Part shown: positions 15,701 to 22,753 of the stretch, one piece after another
How the letters are laid out: each line of letters begins with the position of its first letter
Position numbering within the stretch: the first letter of the stretch is position 1
Origin: a virus
IMG/VR virus record: IMGVR_UViG_3300032058_000131
Span: 1 to 27,147 of that record
DNA length: 27,147 bases
Reading direction: 5' to 3' (one strand)
The notes under the pieces: model-generated
The model's database searches: none
What the model was told of the DNA's origin: nothing
What the model saw: only the letters and a program-made list of their open reading frames with translations
Program-made: the position numbers and the translations under genes

Positions 15701-17255
15701 TGTTATGTATAAAACATATTCAGCGCTGCGCCTTGAAACCGCCTTGCAGAACGTGCTCCCGCCGATACGCATTAATGTAAGGGTCTTCATGGGGAGCGAT
15801 ACAACAGACTGTTGGCCCCGTGGTCAGACGTCGTCGCCCTTACCACGAAACACCATTAACAACTGGCCTGTAAGACAAACGTTGGCTATAGAAGGTTATT
15901 ATAAAATCTACAAAAATGCGCCTTCCAATGAGAATCTGGTTGTATCGAAAACGTTCAGATATTCACTTGAAGATTTGCCTGCCGGTGTTTCGCAAGTGGA
16001 GAGGCTTGTTGATGTGGTAACCGTTGATATACCGACAGAGGCACCCGGTATTATTGTTGTTGAAACTGGGCTTAACAAGGAATTTGCGAAGTCGCAACCT
16101 AAAGCGACATTTATGCTGCATTATACTGCGTTGCCGGTGCCAGCAAACGGCGGAGATGTTCGACTTGTTTGCGATAGAAGTTATGTTGGCAAACCGTATA
16201 ACCGCGTTCTTGCCGGTGTAGATGACGAGACCTTTGCCGACAATTCAAGGTGGGATTTAAGGTTTTACAATCTTGAAGGGGAGGGGATGGTGCCGTACAC
16301 CGTTGGGCTTTATGGTTATGGTTCATACACAAGAAACTGTTTTATTGGTTTAAGTTATTATGTAGGCGCACATAGAGCCGATTTTATAACCGTTCCAGAC
16401 GTTCGCGGTATGTTTAAAACGACTGCCGAAACGCTGCTTAGTGGTTTGGGTTTGACTGTACAAACAAGAAGTGATGATCGCATTAATGGCGTTGTTTTCC
16501 GGCAGGTGTCAAGCAGCGAAACACCATACGAACCGATTGTTGCTGAAATGATACCACCGCCCGGGTTTGTCTACTCTAAAAATGATACACCGCCTGCAAA
16601 CAGAAAAGTGTTTCTGATTAATCAGGTTGGCGGTACCACAAACAAAATAGAATATAAGCCGGATATGCCAACGTATGACGAACCACTGATTGAAATTGCT
16701 GTACCGTCAGAAAAAAGAAAGATATACACCGCGCCCCACCCCAACAGGCCATATAAAAACGTATCACAAAAGCGTATATGGTGCAGAAACACGGTACTTG
16801 AAAGCGGGCTTACAGAAATGGAGAATTACGTTATCGGTGGTGGTGTATACAGAAAAAACAACAATGGTACGGATTCAGACTTTACCGTTGTATTCCCCCT
16901 TAAATATGATATACCCTTTGTTGTCAGCGCATCACTAAACGGGCAAATATATACGCCGCGCGGTGTTAAGATTGTGTATACTGATATACGGCCAAATGAA
17001 AAAGACTTTATACCGGACCTCATTGGCCTTAAATACGAGGAGGCTCAGAGCGTTGCACAGAATCTTGGAATCGAGATTGCAATATGTGGAGCACGCATGC
17101 ATTATCTAAACAGGGGAGATAGCCCATATATCGTTTCACAATGGCCAGCCCCGGGGGTAAGATACTGGCCTTTTGTATTCCAGAAGATAAAGAAAATATA
17201 TGTTCTGCTTAACTCTTCCACACCGTCACTTACATATCTTGACGTTGATCTATAG
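12750..17255 (+). CDS. Giant tail-tip subtilisin-like protease with PASTA-like C terminus
   Basis: This encodes 1501 residues from ATG 12750; GGAGG at 12738-12742 lies seven bases upstream, and an in-frame upstream extension lacks a start site. Residues about 40-88 resemble an inhibitor-I9-type propeptide, followed by NDPLFARQWHLQN, the usual start of a subtilase domain. The S8 catalytic set is complete: D124 in GVIDTG, H189 in VHGSH, oxyanion N307 in AAGNS, S412 in GTSMAAP. Residues 480-1200 are unassigned beta-rich sequence. Two PASTA-like modules follow, about 1213-1292 (VPDVRGMFKTTAETLLSGLG) and about 1419-1488 (IPDLIGLKYEEAQSVAQNLG). It is the last gene of the tail block. It may cut host surface proteins, process the tail or bind the cell wall; these roles are inferred. 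Confidence 0.85.
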   Translation: MYTLYIKGYRNTSFTDGPASEDDAVINLDAKFASFDVAEGVDVHYNCLGQCKVTCETREQAEAVIELLRDYEVVAVNPEVKFQVRAQVPNDPLFARQWHLQNLDATVAWDYIKQQGIYRIGVIDTGFMNIQDLNESRPFISVFYKGQLYTNVVGAGCFSLNNNVEFYTSRSDDRNWKTSEGVSGLWSVHGSHVGGIIAARGNNNVGVTGEIWNVYNTSAGIFPIKAFNYGYKYQTPYGTRYTTTGSFDAIYNAIDVAIALGCRVVNMSIGAWVSALYGGAEIKQLFEEKFEAAYNAAGTVFVIAAGNSALPVVSSDPFFGLPVWELPAACTPSTNNVIAVTAAKKDNDIARYSNYHMNLCDIAGYGGAGYDAVEDDILSTAGQIGLCERGYDKRVVTVQGDNTQYMFLAGTSMAAPTVAGAAALVLAKYYSLKTQHLNVDTLRAILRGTCKRHNRNHFFTNKAGGILNLHYALMGVTEYAAGYSPPSLEVYIDEENNVGNLCIKITNNDTATRLCIVRVGAERFWCPYDETTNEERSIGDFAQFLNSGQNTIFRIPLEDLGDNYDKLLGITAYSVDVNYWPFRYSYCNKQRYTIKADCPSGLGLHPGVDVVAVDPRAFFGNDIPDYREFENLFDANAIVRLYRYAHCVLTAAYGRNYPPAGGIVSLPDGVGVEMTKYVLRKDTTQRDIMYALASLHRQLYDVVNNGVYRYSSKFSRGMWYYPIDVVAYYNTGKIKRKRYSDTFFLGYCDIRVENMKRVVYQIFSMLRSLSCLFTVLYSVQCADCGMGLYTARYWGKTPLSFTSLMPVPVNGRNFSDSGSNDIWIDGIQRNYTCDGSNLESSTETPPRYVGITQNTAMGPLTDLRAFPFHHQNHAPYFFKAGGVTVGDVTYYYLPCHVKELSDLDNKTENDTGEPTYTPPSENSWYNLTSYLAGVSHGDRPKPPIGNGTRRAFGIYDSLNDTDDGLYAHSNIWDDVRDIAESYRGVMYKTYSALRLETALQNVLPPIRINVRVFMGSDTTDCWPRGQTSSPLPRNTINNWPVRQTLAIEGYYKIYKNAPSNENLVVSKTFRYSLEDLPAGVSQVERLVDVVTVDIPTEAPGIIVVETGLNKEFAKSQPKATFMLHYTALPVPANGGDVRLVCDRSYVGKPYNRVLAGVDDETFADNSRWDLRFYNLEGEGMVPYTVGLYGYGSYTRNCFIGLSYYVGAHRADFITVPDVRGMFKTTAETLLSGLGLTVQTRSDDRINGVVFRQVSSSETPYEPIVAEMIPPPGFVYSKNDTPPANRKVFLINQVGGTTNKIEYKPDMPTYDEPLIEIAVPSEKRKIYTAPHPNRPYKNVSQKRIWCRNTVLESGLTEMENYVIGGGVYRKNNNGTDSDFTVVFPLKYDIPFVVSASLNGQIYTPRGVKIVYTDIRPNEKDFIPDLIGLKYEEAQSVAQNLGIEIAICGARMHYLNRGDSPYIVSQWPAPGVRYWPFVFQKIKKIYVLLNSSTPSLTYLDVDL

Positions 17256-17260
17256 TGGTG

Positions 17261-17635
17261 CTATATAAATGGGCTGTATTTTGTGTTAAATTCACCTTGC
17301 CGTATTAATATGTCGTTCACGCTTATTTCAAACGTGTTGTCTTCGTATACAGTGGCGCGAATGTGTTTCTTCCCGTTGTAGCCAAGAAATTCAATCACGC
17401 CCTCGCGAAGCAGGTGTATCAGGTCAGCCAATTCTTCTGTGTACATATCACGGCTTATAGCTTCTTCTGATTCTATGCACGCTTGTTTATTATTCATTAC
17501 GGCAATGTTTATATCCGGTGTGATGTGCAGCTCAACTTCCGTACCACCGAAGTAATTAAGTGTACATTCGGCATATTTGATGCCGGCGCAGCGCATGAAG
17601 TCCACCATTTTACACAGTACATTATTCACGTTCAT
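17261..17635 (-). CDS. Unknown early protein, 124 aa
   Basis: This is the last gene of the left minus-strand unit; its stop is five bases from the subtilase stop. The 124 residues have an N-terminal helix with Cys residues (VLCKMVDFMRCAGIKYAEC), then strands (TEVELHITPDINIAVM), an acidic helix and C-terminal strands (KHIRATVYEDNTFEISVND). GAGAGAGA lies upstream of the ATG as a purine-rich ribosome site. It overlaps the preceding gene by 14 bases. No enzyme motif is seen and the family is unknown. Small size and early-gene context would suit a host-interaction protein, which is only inference. Confidence 0.5.
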   Translation of the reverse strand: MNVNNVLCKMVDFMRCAGIKYAECTLNYFGGTEVELHITPDINIAVMNNKQACIESEEAISRDMYTEELADLIHLLREGVIEFLGYNGKKHIRATVYEDNTFEISVNDILIRQGEFNTKYSPFI

Positions 17636-17888
17636 TTTTTTCTCTCTCTAAGCCTTCTTTCACGGCCAGTACACCCCACGGGTTTATATATAGCTTGTAT
17701 TTCTCCAGTGTAGCAAGCCATATAACACCGCCCCCTATTATTGCATCAACGTATATGACTCCCTCTTCAAGTTTTGATCGCAACTTTATATTATTCTTTT
17801 TCGCAAACTCCAGTATTTCCCACCCGACGGCACTGCGTTTAAGGATGTCTTCGGGTGGTAATGACTTTTTACGCTTCGCATTCCTCAC
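17622..17888 (-). CDS. Unknown small basic protein, 88 aa (GTG start)
   Basis: This encodes 88 residues. The start is GTG at 17888-17886 with GGAGG at 17899-17895, six bases upstream. No in-frame ATG lies near the start. A basic N terminus (RNAKRKKSLPPEDILKRS) leads to a helix (WEILEFAKKNN) and then a set of strands (EEGVIYVDAIIGGGVIWLATL; KYKLYINPWGVLAV). It ends in a charged tail. It overlaps genes on both sides (14 and 20 bases). The basic N terminus could bind nucleic acid. No family is recognised. Confidence 0.5.
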   Translation of the reverse strand: MRNAKRKKSLPPEDILKRSAVGWEILEFAKKNNIKLRSKLEEGVIYVDAIIGGGVIWLATLEKYKLYINPWGVLAVKEGLEREKNERE

Positions 17889-18120
17889 ATGTACCCTCCT
17901 CTATCTGAATAAGTCTGTCTCCACATCTTAAATAATATGGTGAATCACTATTTGCTTCACTCATAGGTATAACTGCACCTGCACATACACCCATTCTGTT
18001 TGTTTTTTCCTGAATGATGATGCACTCGTCGGGCCATGTTACAGGGTTTCCGTTTTCATCAACAAAAACCATAACCCTGTATATGTTACTGTATTCACGT
18101 ATAGCATTGTAGATCAACAT
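17869..18120 (-). CDS. Unknown small protein with C-terminal Cys pair, 83 aa
   Basis: This encodes 83 residues. Strand-rich N-terminal part (YRVMVFVDENGNPVTWPDE; CIIIQEKTNRMGVCAGAV), then PYYLRCGDRLIQIEEG and a CEEC close to the C terminus. With C-G-D upstream, the Cys residues might bind a metal, though the spacing is not a standard zinc finger. GGGG about nine bases before the ATG may act as ribosome site. It is separated by three bases from the upstream gene. Function unknown. Confidence 0.5.
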   Translation of the reverse strand: MLIYNAIREYSNIYRVMVFVDENGNPVTWPDECIIIQEKTNRMGVCAGAVIPMSEANSDSPYYLRCGDRLIQIEEGTCEECEA

Positions 18121-18123
18121 TCT

Positions 18124-18633
18124 TTAACCCCTTATAATGTACAGGCGTTTTTTGAACATTGTTGGTTCGCCTTTATGGGCAACAGTAACGCTGTCCGCGT
18201 TTTTTCTCAATATCTGCAAACACACTTGTCTGTCGTATGGTTCGTATGTCACATACAGGCCCGACTCGTCCATATACCAGTAATAAAAATTACCGTCGTC
18301 ATTGTCTACCAGCCTGAAGCCATTTCCCGCGTCAATGCCCGCACAATATGCGTCTAAACATGATTTATATACCATTTGCCTGACGAACCGTTGCGGCTCC
18401 TCCCATTCCCTGATCTTGATTGCCGTTTTTGTGTTTACAAGACGATGGCTAATTACAAACCACCTCCCTGTTATATCGCCAAGCGTTTCACCGTATTCAG
18501 TAAGCTGAATACTCCAATATTTTCTGTCACAGCATTTTACCGCACCAATGATGTTTATATTGGTGCCGGGTATTCCAAAATATGCCTGACCACCAAATAT
18601 AAACGGTTGCACTGTTCCGTAAGATGTCTTCAT
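18124..18633 (-). CDS. Unknown early protein, 169 aa
   Basis: This encodes 169 residues whose ATG overlaps the stop of the preceding gene (ATGA), with AAGGG eight bases upstream. The sequence is beta-rich and aromatic (YGTVQPFIFGGQAYFGIPG; DNDDGNFYYWYMDESGLYVT), with a helical middle (EPQRFVRQMVYKSCLDAYCAG, in part). There are several Cys but no zinc-finger spacing. No family is recognised. It is part of a six-gene unknown block transcribed away from the promoter near 19360. Confidence 0.5.
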   Translation of the reverse strand: MKTSYGTVQPFIFGGQAYFGIPGTNINIIGAVKCCDRKYWSIQLTEYGETLGDITGRWFVISHRLVNTKTAIKIREWEEPQRFVRQMVYKSCLDAYCAGIDAGNGFRLVDNDDGNFYYWYMDESGLYVTYEPYDRQVCLQILRKNADSVTVAHKGEPTMFKKRLYIIRG

Positions 18634-19091
18634 ACAGCAACCCTTCGGGTTACAGCGCTGAAGCGTTCATTGTCGATAATAACATAACGGTTGTCCTTAA
18701 TTCCGATCATATTTAGCCCCGGCAAGATAAATCGGTTAGCGTACCGGTGGATTCGGCAGCTAACAAACCGATTCGGCTTCCGGAGGTATGCGATCGGTTT
18801 ATATACCCTTCTATCAATACAAAGTTCACCGCCACCACAAACCAGATCGATGTAATTATCATATTCCACATCCCCGAGGATGTCCACAACACAGGCGCAA
18901 TCCGATTCGTTGTAGAACGAATCCATTTTATTTTCGAACATACCGAACAACCGCATGTCGAAATCACCGTAAACCTCTTTCTTATGCCGGATGATGCTCA
19001 AACCATCCAGAACCATTGTCTCCTCGGTGTTGTTCACCGAGATGGCGAACTCATTCCACGGTTCCATGTTTGACGGAAACGACGCCTTCAT
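18630..19091 (-). CDS. Unknown early protein, 153 aa
   Basis: The start is ATG at 19091-19089, chosen over one seven codons upstream because an excellent GGAGG(G) run at 19107-19099 lies about seven bases before it. The 153 residues include the helical-acidic ETMVLDGLSIIRHKKEVYGD, an acidic DSDCACVVDILGDVEYDNYID-like region, a Gly-Cys turn (CGGGELCIDRRVYKPI) and C-terminal strands (LNMIGIKDNRYVIIDNERF). No enzyme motif. Its stop overlaps the start of the next gene by four bases. Function unknown. Confidence 0.5.
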   Translation of the reverse strand: MKASFPSNMEPWNEFAISVNNTEETMVLDGLSIIRHKKEVYGDFDMRLFGMFENKMDSFYNESDCACVVDILGDVEYDNYIDLVCGGGELCIDRRVYKPIAYLRKPNRFVSCRIHRYANRFILPGLNMIGIKDNRYVIIDNERFSAVTRRVAV

Positions 19092-19092
19092 G

Positions 19093-19296
19093 TCACATCC
19101 CCCCTCCGGCAAGAATGGTAATCGCCGTGTCTACCGGCAGCCAGTAGACAACCCTGTCGCCATAGTATAGAACGACTGTTGCCTCCCCGACTTCAAGGCT
19201 CCAGTTCCCGCGTGTAATCCAAGACCTCCCCTTGTAGACGGCCTCGCGCAGCAAGGGCCAAAACCGCGACCTAATCTCTTTCCTTGTCCTGCTCAT
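19093..19296 (-). CDS. Unknown small basic protein, 67 aa; first gene of the left early unit
   Basis: This encodes 67 residues from ATG 19296. That start is chosen because AAAAGGAGG (19311-19303) is a near-perfect Shine-Dalgarno, and an in-frame upstream extension would run through the promoter. It has a basic N terminus (SRTRKEIRSRFWPLLREAVYKG), then strands (WSLEVGEATVVLYYGDRVVYWLP) and a Gly-rich end. First genes of phage early operons often act on host machinery, but nothing in the sequence proves it. The family is unknown. Confidence 0.55.
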   Translation of the reverse strand: MSRTRKEIRSRFWPLLREAVYKGRSWITRGNWSLEVGEATVVLYYGDRVVYWLPVDTAITILAGGGM

Positions 19297-19335
19297 TGCT
19301 AACCTCCTTTTCGCCGCTCGTCGGCTACCACCAAT

Positions 19336-19391
19336 ACAATGCCATATGCGCAACCGTAATGTCAAGTACTTTTTGATTTTTTTAAAAAAAT
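19336..19391 (-). promoter_or_regulatory. Promoter for the left early unit, with AT palindrome upstream
   Basis: On the minus strand, a perfect TTGACA (19365-19360) is followed after 18 bases by CATTGT (19341-19336), a 3/6 match to the -10 consensus. Just upstream is a perfect 16-base palindrome, seven T then seven A flanked by A and T (19376-19391), which could act as an UP element or a bent binding site. The site lies in the only sizeable noncoding gap of the minus strand (19297-19403) and points at the strong ribosome site of the 67-residue gene. The weak -10 lowers certainty. Confidence 0.55.
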
Positions 19392-19403
19392 TTTCCCGGC
19401 ATT

Positions 19404-19817
19404 TCAGCACAAGATAAAAGCACATCCACACTCAACTAAAAACTTTACCGTTTCTTCTGCCGTTTCAATTGATCTGTCGCTACCATTCGGCCGGCGCTTC
19501 TTGCTTAATACGATATAAAGCGTATTGCCGGCTGTTTCTGTTACGACATCTTTAACAAACCCACGGAGTCTTTCAGTGTCTAGGTGTATCTTCTCATACA
19601 TGTAAACATCGATAACACCGCGGTCCATTACAACGCTTCCGCTTTGCATGAACTGAATATGATTTTGCATTGCACGCGTAAGCATTTGTTCCTGTGTACC
19701 ACCATACGAAGAAAAAGATGGTATAAAGAAAGCGTTATTTCTGCGGGCCAGCCATCGCGCTATTGTGCTCTTGCCGGTTCCAGTATCACCTGTTACGATT
19801 ATTCTACTTGAAAGCAT
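19404..19817 (-). CDS. P-loop nucleoside/nucleotide kinase-like protein
   Basis: This encodes 137 residues beginning with a strand and Walker A, GDTGTGKST at 10-18, close to the N terminus as in nucleotide kinases. D65-R66 (VVMDRGVIDVYMYE) matches the substrate-side DR motif of deoxynucleoside kinases. Then comes a strand (NTLYIVLSKKRRP) with basic residues 106-109 where a lid would lie, and a C-terminal helix-strand. Such proteins supply dNTP precursors for phage DNA synthesis. It is short compared with the usual 180-200 residues, so a phosphotransferase of another substrate is possible. It is the last gene of the replication unit and overlaps the gene before it by 19 bases. Confidence 0.65.
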   Translation of the reverse strand: MLSSRIIVTGDTGTGKSTIARWLARRNNAFFIPSFSSYGGTQEQMLTRAMQNHIQFMQSGSVVMDRGVIDVYMYEKIHLDTERLRGFVKDVVTETAGNTLYIVLSKKRRPNGSDRSIETAEETVKFLVECGCAFILC

Positions 19818-20017
19818 TTAAGTATGTACTCCATTTTGTAAACGCCCGGCTCTATTGGCTTGTCTTCCATTGACGCGGTTACAGCTCGACCTATACCGCC
19901 GTCTTTTCTTTCGAATGTGTACACCCGTGTACTGTCGTCGAACGAAACTTCCACATCGGCGTTACCCCATAATTCATTCATCAGCTTCAGCATTGAAAAC
20001 AGATCCGTCGAATTCAT
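19799..20017 (-). CDS. Unknown small acidic protein, 72 aa
   Basis: The start is ATG at 20017-20015, six bases after GGGAGAG. The 72 residues open with a helix (TDLFSMLKLMNELWG), continue with strands (DVEVSFDDSTRVYTFERKDGG) and end with a short helix (MEYILKCF). It overlaps the nuclease gene by 44 bases in a different frame and the kinase gene by 19. No domain is recognised. Its tight packing between nuclease and kinase suggests a part in the same replication process. Confidence 0.45.
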   Translation of the reverse strand: MNSTDLFSMLKLMNELWGNADVEVSFDDSTRVYTFERKDGGIGRAVTASMEDKPIEPGVYKMEYILKCFQVE

Positions 20018-20774
20018 TGACAACTCTCCCTGTGGTTAATTGACCGTTTTTGTATACGTAAATGCCGTGTTCCCGTTCTATGCACCCGAATTCCTTCATC
20101 TCATTCATGAACTTTGACCGTATTTTCTTCAACTCTGTCGAGTACCGTAAAAATTGCCCTATGTCATCTCCGCCTTTATATACACTGCATACGTTTTTAT
20201 AAGAGCAGTAAGAGCAGTGTGACCCGGGCATGTGTTCGTATTCACTTTCTTCCTCCATGGCCTTTATAACGCCTTTAAGAAAAGCCTCTACATGTTTTTT
20301 TTCAAATTTGTAGGTCCTGCTTGACACCGGCGACAGAAACGTTACTCCGTCGCATCGGCCATATTCGCTTAAAGCAGCCAAGAAGTAAACAGCGCCCTGT
20401 AGAATGTTCTTTTCCGACAACCCGAAAGATTTGAAATCGACAACATCTATTTCACCACCACAACGTCTTATTATAAGGTCTGGTTTCGCTATGAATGGCT
20501 TACCCGCTGCTGTGAATCTGATTTCCTTTTCAACGTCATAAGAGACAACGGCCTTATCAATAACACTTGCAAGATTCAGGGCTATAAATGCCGCGATTGG
20601 GTCTGTATGGACCTTAAAGTTGTCTTTCAGAATGCCCTCTATGTACTCGTGTACAATTTGACCGCGATTACGGTCATCTTCACACGAAAGCCCGTCTATA
20701 TACCTGTACTTGAATCTTGCCTTACACTCCAGAAACGAGGCTATTGCACTGTAGCTTAACGGTCTTTCATTCAT
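19974..20774 (-). CDS. Cas4/RecB-like PD-(D/E)XK nuclease with Fe-S cysteines
   Basis: This encodes 266 residues from ATG 20774, six bases after GGAGAGG. It is a PD-(D/E)XK exonuclease of the Cas4/AddB-C/RecB group. An N-terminal SYSAIASFLECKARFKYRYIDG-type helix bears C17; H42 lies in RGQIVHEYIE; the catalytic D99 (AKPDLII) and D113-x-K115 (VVDFKSFG) follow; Q126 (LQGAVYFL) completes motif III. C187, C190 and C196 near the C terminus would complete a 4Fe-4S cluster with C17. A C-terminal tail of about 65 residues is extra. Phage members process DNA ends during recombination and replication. No Cas1/Cas2 genes are present, so it is not part of a CRISPR system. It overlaps the primase-helicase gene by eight bases. 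Confidence 0.88.
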   Translation of the reverse strand: MNERPLSYSAIASFLECKARFKYRYIDGLSCEDDRNRGQIVHEYIEGILKDNFKVHTDPIAAFIALNLASVIDKAVVSYDVEKEIRFTAAGKPFIAKPDLIIRRCGGEIDVVDFKSFGLSEKNILQGAVYFLAALSEYGRCDGVTFLSPVSSRTYKFEKKHVEAFLKGVIKAMEEESEYEHMPGSHCSYCSYKNVCSVYKGGDDIGQFLRYSTELKKIRSKFMNEMKEFGCIEREHGIYVYKNGQLTTGRVVNEFDGSVFNAEADE

Positions 20775-22284
20775 ATTGCGCCTCTCCAAGTATTTTGATG
20801 CCCTCGCCGTGTATTCTCGAGAAAACCGGATAATTAAGCACCCATTCTGACGGGTGCGGTGACAGCAGTGACCTGCTTATACACTCAAAACGAAACGCAT
20901 TCTTTATTTTTGTTGCAAGTGGTGAAAATGTTATGAACGCATCGGCCCAACGGGCGAAGTTGCTACTTCCGCTGGCTCGGTCAATCATAGAGCGACTTCC
21001 GGGCATACCCTTAGCGAAATGGTGAACAAGAATCACGGAACAACCGGTCGATACAATAAGCTGGTCTATGCGATTCAAAAACTGCTTTGTAACACTTGCA
21101 TCACTCTCATCACCATCAAGCAGCAGATAAACCGGATCAAATATCACCACATCATACTTGCGCCTTTTTGCTACAACATTAACGGCGTCAATTACCTCTC
21201 TACCACGGTTAAAACAACCGCGCAAGTTCCACACATCCACAAAACGACAGTCAATCCCTGTAGCGGTCATATCATCAGCACGCTGGCGCATTGTGTATGC
21301 GTCAATCTCAACGTTGATGTATAGTACATTACTTTCGCGGCATTTCAAACCATACCACTCACCACCCTCTACAAGTGCAGAAGCAAGCCACAACATGCTT
21401 AGAGACTTGCCTATCTTTGCGGAGCCGCTTATGATGCACTTTTGCCCACAACGCATAACACCTTCGATAAGCACGGGTGACGGTGCTGCAAAGCCCTCTG
21501 CACCTATGGCCTTTGGCAGCCCAATTCGCTTTATAGATTCCGGTAGCGATATACCAACAATAAAATCATCAAAATTTTCTATGTTGTCACTTACATAAAC
21601 CGGTTCAATAAGCACACCATCACGGTAAGAATACGGTAACCTGCTTAATCTACTTGGGTTTTTACATGCTTTATCTATCGCATATCCGCGACTTGTTATC
21701 AGATCGTGCAGTTCCCTAACACGCTGTTTATAGTCGTCAATACCACTTGCCCCGACACGTGCAATAATGTGAAGCGACTTGGAACCGCTGTAATAAGCGC
21801 AAACCGCAATCGGCTTGATTAACTCAAGCAACTCAATCTGTCGCTCAAGCGTTTCACCGTCACATTCAATAAGCGCGTTTGTAAAGCCTTTAACGTCCTT
21901 ATCACTCTTGCCTGTGGTTGAATTTATTCTGTAAAAATATTCAACACCCGGCTCACTTGTAAGATTCACAACAAACGAATTTGCTTCCTCGAAATCAAGA
22001 AACGAATCTGTAAATTTGTTTCCGACCCTTTTAGTTATGCAGATTGTATCGAGCGGCGCGAACAGTCTGCTCATTATTGCAGCCGGATCAAACTCAACAT
22101 TAACGCGATATCTTGCCGCGCTTGCTATTGTTTTATCCACCTCGGCCGGTGAAAGCCCGTCTATGTTTATAGCCTTTTCTCTTATGCGGTCAAGCATATC
22201 GGCAATGTGACCGTACTTGATTGCGGCTATAAACAGCGCGTTATTTCTTCGCCCTTGTTCTATTTTATTCTGTAGATACCACAT
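20767..22284 (-). CDS. Bifunctional primase-helicase: AEP-like primase fused to RepA-like ATPase
   Basis: This 505-residue protein should prime and unwind phage DNA. Residues about 75-240 carry the three archaeo-eukaryotic primase motifs: E140-C-D142 (IECDG), S170-L-H172 in YYSGSKSLHII, and D204 in DKACKNPSRLSRLP. Residues about 265-480 form a RecA-fold, RepA-like helicase: Walker A at 287-294 (GSAKIGKS), an acidic strand NVLYINVEID, Walker B D383 (YDVVIFDP) and VILVHHFAKG around H421-H422. Residues 1-70 are helical and may be an accessory domain. The start overlaps the resolvase gene by 20 bases. Which catalytic metal ligands are active cannot be proven by eye. Confidence 0.82.
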   Translation of the reverse strand: MWYLQNKIEQGRRNNALFIAAIKYGHIADMLDRIREKAINIDGLSPAEVDKTIASAARYRVNVEFDPAAIMSRLFAPLDTICITKRVGNKFTDSFLDFEEANSFVVNLTSEPGVEYFYRINSTTGKSDKDVKGFTNALIECDGETLERQIELLELIKPIAVCAYYSGSKSLHIIARVGASGIDDYKQRVRELHDLITSRGYAIDKACKNPSRLSRLPYSYRDGVLIEPVYVSDNIENFDDFIVGISLPESIKRIGLPKAIGAEGFAAPSPVLIEGVMRCGQKCIISGSAKIGKSLSMLWLASALVEGGEWYGLKCRESNVLYINVEIDAYTMRQRADDMTATGIDCRFVDVWNLRGCFNRGREVIDAVNVVAKRRKYDVVIFDPVYLLLDGDESDASVTKQFLNRIDQLIVSTGCSVILVHHFAKGMPGSRSMIDRASGSSNFARWADAFITFSPLATKIKNAFRFECISRSLLSPHPSEWVLNYPVFSRIHGEGIKILGEAQYE

Positions 22285-22753
22285 TATCTTCCACCCGTGA
22301 AATACATACTGAACAGTTTTGAGCGGTTTTGTTGAGTGTCAGTAAACAGCCGACAAAGGCGTCTATTGCGTTATGTGACAGTTCGTTGTTTAACACGCGG
22401 CTGTAACGTTCAATCACAACACGCCGCATGTCTTCTTTCTTCTCTTTAGCGCAACCAACAAACGCCTTTATCGACATAACATATACGGGTATATATGCAA
22501 TACCGTTTTCTTCAGAATACATAAGAGTTATACCTTCATAAGCTCCATATTGATGTGCTGCTTCTGTACCCAGGTGTCTGTTAACCTTTTCATAGCCAAT
22601 CACGTCCGGTTCGACGCTGCATATAAGCTCATAAAAACGCAAGAATCTTTTGCCAAGATCAGACGGCAACACCTCTTCTCCGATAATCATAAAGTTATCG
22701 TCGTGTACCGCGTATCCGGTACACTTTCCAAAATCCAAAAATAAAGTTCTCAT
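22265..22753 (-). CDS. RuvC-like Holliday-junction resolvase
   Basis: This encodes 162 residues with the RuvC RNase H-fold pattern: D7 in LFLDFGKCTGYAV, E55 in VIGYEKVNRHLG, the long helix EAAHQYGAYEGI, and near the end H127 and D131 (LSHNAIDAFVG). A basic helix (CAKEKKEDMRRVVIERY) lies before the last motif, as in RuvC. It resolves branched DNA produced by recombination-dependent replication before packaging. The length matches the family (about 160-175). Its ATG overlaps the stop of the gene before it (TAATG). A RuvC-fold nuclease with another substrate is possible. Confidence 0.85.
   Translation of the reverse strand: MRTLFLDFGKCTGYAVHDDNFMIIGEEVLPSDLGKRFLRFYELICSVEPDVIGYEKVNRHLGTEAAHQYGAYEGITLMYSEENGIAYIPVYVMSIKAFVGCAKEKKEDMRRVVIERYSRVLNNELSHNAIDAFVGCLLTLNKTAQNCSVCISRVEDNVVSTE

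Noticed and set aside
17251-17265. Hairpin TATAG-TGGTG-CTATA as a bidirectional terminator
   Set aside because: The stem has only five AT-rich pairs and no U-run on either strand; it arises from two opposing TAG stops.
19312-19340. Plus-strand promoter using TACAAT at 19335-19340
   Set aside because: There is no acceptable -35 about 17 bases upstream and no plus-strand gene follows.
19297-19431. N-terminal extension of the 67-residue early protein by 45 codons
   Set aside because: The extension crosses the promoter and AT palindrome and has no ribosome site, while ATG 19296 has a near-perfect one.
19974-20774. Cas4-like nuclease as part of a CRISPR-Cas system
   Set aside because: No repeats and no Cas1, Cas2 or effector genes are present; such nucleases are common in phage replication modules.
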